DNA from: Atherix ibis
Taxonomy: Eukaryota; Arthropoda; Insecta; Diptera; Athericidae
DNA length: 64,000 bases
NCBI GenBank assembly: GCA_958298945.1
Contig: OY282609.1
Span: forward strand, 59,306,220-59,370,219
Direction of reading: 5' to 3'
Every line of letters starts with the position of its first letter. The stretch's first letter is position 1. Both the position numbers and the translations under genes were made by a program. This document shows, in pieces, positions 55,259 to 64,000 of the stretch. A model generated the notes under the pieces. The model saw nothing but the letters and a program-made list of their open reading frames with translations, was not told where the DNA came from and did no database searches.

Positions 55259-56989
55259 ATGAACGTGACGTTGAACAGAAATACGATCAGGTATGACCGT
55301 ACTTAAACCCACATAACAAATATTGTAGGGTGGGGTCCGAATGTTGACAATACGGTGTCCTAACGCTCACATAACAAACAAAATAATGCCGATCAACCAG
55401 AAATTTATTTTAAGAAGGCGAAAGAAAAGAGAAAGAGAACAAAGACTATTGCATAAAATGAACAATAATTGGGGAAAGATATAGAAATTAGAAGGGAATG
55501 AAAAGGTTGAGGCTGATGGATGACTGAACTAGATATTGAGACTGTCCCTAGCTATACCCCAAAAATCCATGGTACTTCCTGATCTTTCACGAGGATAGTC
55601 ATCGAATCCTAAAATTTTCTTATGCTAGTGCTGCCAGTGGTACCAAAACCTATAAACAACCTTGCTGATTTGTACAAAGCCTACTTGGAACTTTGACGAC
55701 GAACAAATCACCGAAACTAATGGAGAGGAGTACTGATCAAAATAAAAATGCTCATTCATTTTAGAGTCAAATCAGAATGAATGCAACGCCAACTCTTCGA
55801 ATCTAGTAGGAATTTTCTCCGTTTTTTTTTTGGCTTCATTATTTTGCTTTTGAAGTAATATAAAAAAAAATATACTAAATCGCTAACCGTATTTTAAAAA
55901 AAAAAGTTATATAATCCAACCCTCCTATCCTCAAAGATGAGGAGGGTCTTTCCGCCTTAAAAAGAATTAATTATATTCATTATGATGCTTAAGCAATTTC
56001 ATAATCTTTTATTAACTTCTCAAACCACCGTTAAGCTTACCTTCCGTTCGCTTTTCTATCATATGACATGTAAAAAAAAAAACACAATTTCATATAATAT
56101 GAAAGACAAAAAATTTGGTAAACTTTCTTATATTAATTTTATAAGCAACTTACCTAATGTACATCTAAAAATGTACAAAACTAAATGGAGAATGAGATGA
56201 AACTTCAAACTACCTAAATCCCGCCAGTAAAAAATTGAATCCCACCACAAAAGTATAAAAAAAGATTTAATTTAATTCAATAAAAAAAAATGAAGTAAAT
56301 TGAAAAGTGAAGGAGGGGGGGAGGGGGGTGTATTATGGGCTATACCCATAATATGTCAAATAATTTCATTTTCTTTTATAAAATGAACTAATTATGCAAA
56401 AAAGATGGTTGAATAAATAACCCCGCCCCATCTTCTGTACTTACTGGCTGGCTTCGTTCCCTTATTTTCGTCTCCTTATAATTTTCAAAACAAATTTTCT
56501 TCATCCCAGATTTTTAGGGTGAATTCGTTTTTTGTGGATTAAATTTTATTATAATAGCTATGTGAAAGTATATTCCCCATCTGTCTCCAAACCATGCCAT
56601 CTTCTTATCTTAAATGTTGCTGGTTGATGCGACTATGTGTGGTAGTGGCTGTTGGTTATTTACAAAATGATGAAGTGGAATCGCTTGCCTTGAAGGAAAA
56701 ACTGCTCATATTTGTCCATTTTGGTTTTGAATTAAAGAGAACTGAATAAATTTATACTAAAATTATGTAAAAAATTTCATGTAAGCAGAGAGTAGAAAGT
56801 TGATGAACGGAAGGTAATTTTAAATTAATTTCTTCATTAAATTTGGTCTATTTTTTAATTGAAAAAAAAAAGATATTGATCAAAGGGGAGAGGCTCTTGT
56901 GATATTTTCCTAAAGACTTTTTAATCGAACGATAATTTTTTGAGCACTTTTCCATCTCACGTGGCCATTTGTCAACTGTCTCAATTTTT
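55259..56989. other. AT-rich stretch downstream of the mariner, presumed host intron 3
   Basis: No gene is recognised. A purine-rich patch (GGAGGGGGGGAGGGGGG) lies near 56310. The open frame 55982-56200 shows no domain. Confidence 0.45.
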
Positions 56990-56999
56990 TCATCTTTAC

Positions 57000-57440
57000 T
57001 GACGGTGCGGCGATGAATATCTTTTCCCCCGTCCTCGATAATATATCCTAGCCCTCTCCGTTAAAAGTTCTATAGGCGAAATGGTCCTGATTGGTGAAGT
57101 GTGCTCCGACGACTACCGCCAGCGTCGCACGCTTATACAATTCGGTCCCCATAACTTGTGACTAGATAGGGACTTCGTAGACTATCACAGAACTGATAAT
57201 GGGGTTGGCAAGAGCCTACATCGGCTCTATTCGGGCCCATCATTCTTAGGCATGACGCTTGTTATGGCATTCACAACCCGACAAGCCGCTTCAGCAGTGA
57301 TTTTCAGATGTTTACCAAAATTCAACCTGGCGTGTACCTGAAATCGGAGGTGTCAAAACGATGCCTATGAAATAATATCACAGTCACCGACGGTTAAGAG
57401 TGATAGGTACCAGTACTGTCTCAGTTTTTTGATCAGTCTC
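57000..57440 (-). pseudogene. R1-clade LINE thumb-region remnant, part of a duplicated unit
   Basis: Reading leftward from about 57400: LTVGDCDII, a degraded YLG segment, ARLNFGKHLKITAEAACRVV, NAITSVMPKNDGPE, a stop, SRCRLLPTPLSVL, and further degraded sequence to about 57000. This corresponds to the R1-type thumb region (VGD, then LNF-x-x-H, then RRRLL then SVLLYG). It is antisense to the host gene like the other R1 remnants. The part right of 57157 is present again in the second unit (to about 58260). Confidence 0.65.
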
Positions 57441-57975
57441 AACTGATAAGAACTAATGCAGGTTATTGTGAACTGCGCCAACAATATCCTAAGCTGAGAC
57501 TGAGAGATCTTGATGTCATAATATAGAGCGAGCCATTTTGTGACACCACGTTTCGTTTTGATTGCCATTATCGGCTTTTCGGAGAAAGCGATTAGAGATG
57601 GTTTTACGTTTTTAAATCTATTAGTTTATTTGAAGAAGTTGAATCGAGGACTTGGTAAAACAGTTGTTAGGCTAGGACACAAAATCGAGGACATGGTGAA
57701 AAAGTTGTTACGCTTTAGGTTAAATAAAAAGAACACCATATTTTTTTTCACACAAAATTAAGCCAATGTATAATATGATTTTTAAACTCAAAATAATCAA
57801 AATCCTGGGAAGGTAATTTTTTTTGGATTGTATAAAAATTCAGGAATTCTAAAATAAGAATTCGGTTCGATCACGTATGTTAGATGAGATTTTTTTAAAA
57901 ATTAATTTTTTGTTACGAATAAGCTCAGACTTGATATATAATATTTATAGTACGATTTTTGTTAACATAAAAAAA
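57157..57975. repeat. tandem duplication, unit 1 (about 819 bp)
   Basis: Unit 1 starts TGTGACTAGATAGGGACTTC and ends with GTTAACATAAAAAAA just before the same start string at 57976. It contains the R1 remnant and a + strand open frame (57540-57761) of unknown meaning. Confidence 0.9.
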
Positions 57976-58792
57976 TGTGACTAGATAGGGACTTCGTAGA
58001 CTATCACAGAACTGATAATGGGGTTGGCAAGAGCCTACATCGGCTCTATTCGGGCCCATCATTCTTAGGCATGACGCTTGTTATGGCATTCACAACCCGA
58101 CAAGCCGCTTCAGCAGTGATTTTCAGATGTTTACCAAAATTCAACCTGGCGTGTACCTGAAATCGGAGGTGTCAAAACGATGCCTATGAAATTATATCAC
58201 AGTCACCGACGGTTGAGAGTGATAGGTACCAGTACTGCCTCAGTTTTTTGATCAGTCTCAACTGATAAGAACTAATGCAGGTTATTGTGAACTGCGCCAA
58301 CAATATCCTAAGCTGAGACTGAGAGATCTTGATGTCATAATATAGCGCGAACCATTTTGTGACACCACGTTTCGTATTGATTGCCATTATCGACTTTTCG
58401 GAGGAAGCGATTAGAGACGGTTTTACGTTTTTAAATCTATTAGTTTATTTAAAGAAGTTCAATCGAGGACTTGGTAAAACAGTTGTTAGGCTAGGAAACA
58501 AAATCGAGGACATGGTAAAAAAGTTGTTACGCTTTAGGTTAAATAAAAAGAACACCATATTTTTTTTCACACAAAATTAAGCCAATGTATAATATGATTT
58601 TTAAACTCAAAATAATCAAAATCCTGGGAGAGTAATTTTTTTTTGGATTGTATCAAAATTCGGGAATTCTAAAATAAGGATTCGGTTCAACCACCTAGAT
58701 GAGATTTTTTTAAAAATTAATTTTTTGTTACGAATAAGCTCAGACTTGATATATAATATTTATAGTACGATTTTTGTTAACATAAAAAAATG
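57976..58792. repeat. tandem duplication, unit 2
   Basis: Nearly identical to unit 1 (scattered substitutions, one small deletion near 58695), ending with the same GTTAACATAAAAAAATG. The high identity points to a recent head-to-tail duplication. Confidence 0.9.
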
Positions 58793-61199
58793 GGTCATCA
58801 AACCACTTGAGCTAGAATTAAAATTGGGTCAGACCACCTGGAAAGAATTTCTTTTTAAGGGTTTTAATCGAGTTGGTTTACAGTTCAAATCGCTCCAACA
58901 GTCACTTAAGTGACCTCCAACTAAAGTCTGTCTCAGACCGGCCATGTGACCAAATATTTTATTGATATAAAGGATAATTACGAGTGAAGAGAGCGGGTGG
59001 ATTGGATTTTTTTTAAATCCTAAAAATTAATCTAAATTATTTTTGGAATTGTCAATTTCGGATTGGAAAATATAGCCTTTTTGAAAATGGAAAAAAACGA
59101 ACTAACTGAATTTTTCGAAAAGAGGGAAAAAATTTGAGTAGGAATATTCCACATAGCTTAGGTATTTAAGGTAGCCTATAAAATAGGGAAAAAATAATTT
59201 TCGATAAAATATTAAATCTTTAAGAGATAAAATGAAAGAAAATTTGGTTGACCGGGGGTGAGAATGGTAGATGTTCATCAATAAGATTATTTTTATTTGG
59301 ATTTTCGTTTACTGCATGCGAAAATTGTATTATTTTTTTTTGTTAAAAATTTATAAATTTGTAATAATTCGCATGTCAGGAATGATTTTTGACATTCTCA
59401 AAATGTCAAATACGAAGATTTATGAAGAATTTATGCCGCCGTATGCCTATCAGAACATTTCCATTTATCCTCCCACAAAAAATGATATTATTATAGAAAT
59501 CTTTGCGAATAGAGATAGAGATCATATTTTATGGAAATACGAAAATACCAAAATAACATCATTTATGCTTCACAAATTAAAAATGAGATAAATAAACTTT
59601 TGTGAGGTAAAATATTGTACGTAATATTCATAAGGACAAGATGAAGATTAGTATGGGATCCGATATGATACAGTATCGAATTCGATGACAATCCGCACTC
59701 ATCCCTCAACACCATCTATCCACCCACCACCAGTCATATAGTATTATAATAGTAGTGACCTACGGGGATATTTCCTAATCTGTATTCTGTAGCAGCCTTA
59801 GGACTTGGATAAAATAAGTAGAGAAAAGATTTCTCTGATAGAAGAAAACCGATCAAGAAAAATGAGATTTTCTATGGGTTTTGTTGGATGCGGAGGCATA
59901 AGAAAATAGCAACAACAAAAAAAGAAAAGAAAATTGACAAAAACTGAAGGAAAAAAAAAACTTTCAACATAAAAACTGAGATAAAGAAATCATGGAAATC
60001 GTGCTTAGAATATGATAAATTTGATTACACAAAGTGTGAAAATGGTAAAATTAATGTTTACCCTTGGCCCCAGGGCGGAAAGGCAGATTGGAGAGAAGGG
60101 TATCCAATGTGTTAAGTATTTTTTTTTCCTTCTGTCCAGTAAATATTCGTTTTCTTGGGGAGGATTTTTCTTTAGAAGAAAATACCATTGAAAAATTGTA
60201 AATCGGAAACTTGTTGCGAATTGTGTTCGTTCGAAGAAGATTCTTGGTTCGAAAGTACTCGACTCTGATTTGCTGCTGATACACCCGTATTTACCCCCGC
60301 CTTCTCTAGATAAGTAAATGTGCCCATCGAAATTACTACAAATAAGTTTGTGCAATGTTTTAAGAAGTCATAGTCTGACTTGTACCGTCATCCATCCTTC
60401 GCATCGTTCGTATGTAAGGTGAGAAATGTTCAACTTTTGGAAAATCATTAAAAGTTTGCCAAATAATAAAGGTACGAGTAGTATACGATTCAGTTATGAG
60501 TTATTATTATATTCAGTGTGTAAGAAATGGGATGATAGGAGAAGTTGACTAATATGCTTTTAGATTGATTATATTTCAGTGGAAGCTATTATAAAGCTTA
60601 GCGCAATTCGAGTATTCGAACAAATTCCAACATAAATCGACTGAGAAAGTTGAGTGAGTATAAGAACTGATTGGTTTCTGAGATTCTAATAGAGTGAATA
60701 GTATTTATTTTTAATCTGGAAAGTTTTCGCTTAGGAAATGTTCAAAAATCGATATTCAACGATTTTTATTTAGGGCGTTTTGAAACAATTCATAAAGACT
60801 ATACACTTTAAAGTAAATCGGTAACATTTTCCAAATTGGATGTCTGCAAGAAAATTTTCCTTAAAAAATTTAGTCACTCCCCAATTTTTGGTAAATTTTG
60901 AAAACGGTATTGTTTCGAGAATATTTTTTACTAATAAAAAAAATAAAACTAAATTTAATATTAATAATTTAATGGTTTCAGGAGTTTTTTTTTCTAAATT
61001 GATCAGAAATTTATAAAAACTCGAAAACGTTACCCTACCAACCTGGAAATTTTTTGGGACCTAGATTCAACAATTCCTCCCTTTAATTTTGCAGATATCT
61101 ACAACTACAACATAATAACAAGCAGATTTAAATAATAGTATTAGTTAACATAATGGATTATGGAGAGAACATCCATTGAAGTTTCTTCTATTAGCGTGT
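58793..61199. other. AT-rich stretch, no gene recognised
   Basis: The open frames 59271-59591 (+) and 60005-60355 (-) have no domain, no splice context and an AT-driven composition. Nothing else is seen. Confidence 0.5.
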
Positions 61200-61494
61200 G
61201 CTTATGTTAAGAGTCAGTATTTTAACAAATCGTGGGACCAATGACCTAAGTCTTCGATGGATATTTCTATGCAAGCAAGTCGAGGATAGCTCTCGAACAA
61301 GGGTATTGGAGTGTAATTGAAGTAGAGATACGAGAGTCAAATCCCGATGATAAACATTATTCCGAACTTAAACTTTCCGTCGAATCCGATTCTTTCAGTC
61401 GAAAATACTTCATAAAATGAAAAAATTTTACGAAGTATTTTTAACTGAAGGGATTCGATTCGATAGGAATTGGACAGTTCAGTAGGAGCCCCAA
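61200..61494 (-). pseudogene. Jockey ORF2 C-terminal remnant with internal hairpin
   Basis: From 61494 leftward the minus strand reads NFGAPTELSNSYRIESLQLK and ILRKI (thumb end). Beyond an inverted segment (61376-61418) it reads QLHSNTLVRELSSTCLHRNI and HRRLRSLV, the usual Jockey C terminus. The inverted segment reads RIRFFQSKILHKM on the + strand, so the copy contains a small palindromic rearrangement. Confidence 0.65.
61376..61467. repeat. hairpin 1 in Jockey-derived DNA
   Basis: Imperfect inverted arms of about 43 bases (61376-61418 and 61425-61467) meet at CATAAAATG against ATTTTACG. Both arms encode the same Jockey SKILRKI segment on opposite strands. Confidence 0.75.
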
Positions 61495-62057
61495 AGTTCT
61501 GATGTATTTCTTCATATAAGGCAAACTTTTGATAGAGTCTGGCATCCGGGTTTACTATGGAAACTCAAAGGGAATTTTTCTTCCACCTATTTCCTAGTCC
61601 CAAAATAATTTCTTTCGATAATTTCCAATATCTCTCCGATATTAGCTGATATTCCTCAGTGAAGTCTACTTCTTTATTTCATATGCCGACAATACGACCT
61701 GCCTTGCATTTAGCAAAAATTCCTAATATGCTTCTGAAATTCTCCAAAATGTCCAGAACTGTTAATAAACGTAAATCTAGCCAAGTAACTTTTACTTTCT
61801 GCAGTGAACCATGTCCTCCCATATACCTTAATAGGAGTGCCATACCACAATACACCAAAGTTTGGTATCTAGGACTGAACTTAGACAAACCCTTCAAGAA
61901 CTGAAAAGGCGATACATTCAGACAGTTAAGTAGTTTTATACAATGACCTACTAGAACCACTATAGACTTACGGACTAAAACTCTGGAGTCCTGCTAAGCC
62001 TTCCAATTCCCTTCGAATCCACTTCCTTCACTCAAAAATACTTCGTAAAATTAAAAG
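61495..62057 (+). pseudogene. Jockey ORF2 palm-to-thumb remnant, + orientation
   Basis: The + strand reads FLHIRQTFDRVWHPGLLWKL (RT motif with degraded first Asp region), ISPILADIPQ in place of AGVPQG, and a collapsed YADD area. It continues with KRKSSQVTFTFCSEPCPPIY, LNRSAIPQYTKVWYLGLNLD, and GLKLWSPAKPSNSLRI with FLHSKILRKI, ending at the centre of hairpin 2. Several frames are used. Confidence 0.7.
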
Positions 62058-62140
62058 CATTTTACGAAGTATTTTTGACGGAAGGAATTGGATTTGATGG
62101 GAATTGGACGGTTTAGTAGAGCCTCAAAATTCTAGTCCAT
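61972..62140. repeat. hairpin 2 in Jockey-derived DNA
   Basis: Inverted arms of about 78-80 bases (about 61972-62051 and 62059-62138) with scattered mismatches meet at CGTAAAATT against ATTTTACG. Both arms encode the Jockey LWGxAKPSNSxRIxxxxSKILRK segment on opposite strands. The fold point is the same codon as in hairpin 1. Confidence 0.8.
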
Positions 62141-62625
62141 AAGTCCATATTAGTTCCAGAAGAGGAATACTTTATATAGAAATACTTTTATGTCTATAGT
62201 TAGTTTAGAACATTTGCCTAAAAGTCGAAATAATTGGTGGTATCGTCTGCTTGGTTCTAGTCTTTTAAGTCTTGTTTTTGGGTTCATTTTCACTTTTACT
62301 CTCCACTTGGTAAGCTGGTTGCGAAAAATTTGGATTTGGATTTGGAAAATGTTTAAAGCATGTTGGAAATCAACATTTATAACAAAGAAGGAGTTAGGAC
62401 GTATTGGAATATCGGATGTGTCAGTGTTATAAAGGATGGATCCAAATATGAAACCCTGCGGAATACCAGTGAATATAGAAAAGATATTGAAGAGTTTATT
62501 GGATTCATTTACTTGGAAGTGTGGGTTTAAAGGGGATGGTTTTATTACTAAAAAATAGATAGAAAGACAGATTGTCTTGAGTTTTCAGAATTAGCCCGGG
62601 TACCACACTCGATCAAAGGCTTGAC
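62058..62625 (-). pseudogene. Jockey ORF2 palm-to-thumb remnant, minus orientation
   Basis: From 62625 leftward: degraded sequence, then SIFTGIPQGFIFGSILYNTD with TSDIPI (RT motif PQGS degraded), a collapsed YADD area, NIFQIQIQIFRNQLTKWRVK, and finally KPSNSHQIQFLPSKILRK meeting the + copy at hairpin 2. Confidence 0.65.
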
Positions 62626-64000
62626 TTATCTCTAATAATCAACCGGGTATACTCATTTTTTTTTCTAAAAATAATCTAATGGAATGTATATCTTGATGAC
62701 ACTGTTGGGTAGAGCAAACCAAAAAAAAAAAATTTTTCATTAGTTTTTGCTCAGAAAATTTTTCAAAATCCAAAATATTAAATCTTATAAAAAATTCCGT
62801 ATTTTTCTTGATTAGTAAGAATTATCTTCTTAATTTTTTCTGAAAGTTAATTTGCTTCAAATTTAAATCAACGTGTTAGTTTTTCTTTGCTTGCGAGATG
62901 AGAATGGATAGTCAAATTTTTATTTTTACCTGTTCATAAAAATATCCATTTCCCAATAAATTTTTGATTGAGTTTTTCTTAAAGGCTTACAATTCTACTT
63001 TCTTATGGGTAATTTTTTTAATAAAAGAAATTATTACTAATTTTAGTTTACTCAAGCAGAACGTCTATCCATCCATCAACTCATACCATCAATATTTTAT
63101 CATTAACTGAAATTATTTATCGGAAACCATCGAAATGGTTTTTGGCTTCACATTTCTGACAGTTCATTTTTCTCCACAAACTACGTATGCTCCAAGGATT
63201 CTAATTACGTAAAATGGTGTCTGTCAGATGTTTTTATTGATTGATAGACTGAAACTTTCACAAAGAAAGCTAAGAAATTAAATGCACACATTTTATATAG
63301 GAAATATCGATTAGGAGAGGGACCTTACCCCCATACTTCTACATAGAAGCTCATGAACTACATGAACCTCAGTTGGTGCAAAGGAGATGCTCCTTCCTCA
63401 TCCCCTATCTGAACGTTATTGATTAACAAGAAAAGAGTAAAAACAGGGAAAGAAGCTACAAGAAAGTTTGCCAAACACAATCATTAACAAAATAATCGTT
63501 ATTGTCTTAAATTGAATATTAGTTCTTCATTTACTGATATTCCTTGAATATTAGTACTTTTTCATACAATTTTCATTTACTGAGGGCCTATAATTCAGCC
63601 TATAAATCCGTTCTTTTCAAATTTTTATTTTAAGAATTTTTGAAATAATTTAACCTTAAATTAATTTGATAATATTAATGATAATTGGTATTAGAAAAGC
63701 GAAAATAATTTTCTAGAGGATATTTGTAGAAGATCATTTTCTAAGATATTCTAAGGATATTTTTTAGGGGATCTTTTAAAGGTTTAAATAGGATTGAGTG
63801 CATTTTTGTAACTAGAATTATTTTGTACTGTGTCGCTTCTAAGGATTCACATCCGAACCATTTTGATATTGTTGCCTACCTCCAAAGCCGATTCCTATAA
63901 TTTTTCGGTAACTATTAACCAGAAGAGGTTTATAGGCCTAATAGTAGATTCTCTAGTAGATTTTTACTCTAGATAAGATCATATTGGGGCCATAAAATAT
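62626..64000. other. AT-rich stretch to the window end
   Basis: No gene, element end or repeat is recognised. The next host exon (phase 2) is not identifiable here. Confidence 0.5.

Noticed and set aside
59271..59591. 106-codon + strand frame
   Set aside because: AT-driven Ile/Lys/Phe/Tyr composition, no splice signals matching host phase 2, no domain.
62190..62432. 80-codon + strand frame with hydrophobic segment
   Set aside because: Antisense shadow of the minus-strand Jockey remnant (62058-62625).

Overview
This window looks like an intron-dominated piece of an arthropod, most likely insect, nuclear genome. The DNA is very AT-rich, genes are sparse, splice signals are metazoan (GTGAGT, GTATAC and GTAAGA donors; pyrimidine-rich TTACAG, TTTCAG and TTACAG acceptors), and the mobile elements (mauritiana/Mos1-like, irritans-like and cecropia-like mariners; R1, Jockey and RTE-type LINEs) are typical of insects. 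I see no bacterial-style operons, tRNA, rRNA or CRISPR. I cannot name the species.

Host gene: the only cellular gene I can support is on the + strand and has three coding exons that splice in compatible phases: 9421-9616 (start codon at 9443, signal-peptide-like N terminus), 14173-14359 and 53535-53748. The introns are about 4.6 kb and 39.2 kb, and the gene must continue past 53748, probably outside the window. The product begins as a secreted or membrane-protein ectodomain. A weak residue pattern recalls the ectodomain of GPR158/GPR179-type orphan receptors; that is a hypothesis only.

Mobile elements by region: 1-470 mauritiana mariner remnant; 4840-5300 decayed DDE transposase; 5313-7977 cecropia-like mariner split by an R1-clade LINE; 10130-10880 R1 remnant; 11034-12259 mauritiana mariner; 14580-15079 foldback mariner derivative; 18639-19742 irritans-like mariner; 19918-23728 Jockey LINE with both ORFs recognisable; 26700-27542, 31777-32700 and 51656-52890 further members of the long-inverted-repeat mariner family; 31240-31470 LINE RNase H remnant; 34340-34860 second decayed DDE transposase; 35193-37278 RTE-type LINE flanked by a perfect target-site duplication; 37990-39612 R1-clade LINE; 41601-42888, 49575-50674 and 54010-55256 mauritiana mariners; 44982-47237 cecropia-like mariner containing a complete irritans-like mariner at 45385-46670; 48930-49572 Jockey remnant; 57000-58792 tandemly duplicated R1-bearing segment; 61200-62625 three alternately oriented Jockey fragments with two hairpins. 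Every element I could read is broken.

Other structure: a 48-bp-arm near-perfect hairpin at 24069-24171, diverged tandem repeats at 25026-25940, minisatellite-like arrays at 30420-30880 and 43980-47300, an approximately 815-819 bp tandem duplication at 57157-58792, and a 15-base G run at 17491. The rest is AT-rich DNA in which I see no gene. No operon-like cooperation is present; the biology is one long-intron gene absorbing successive waves of transposition, several of which can be ordered by nesting.
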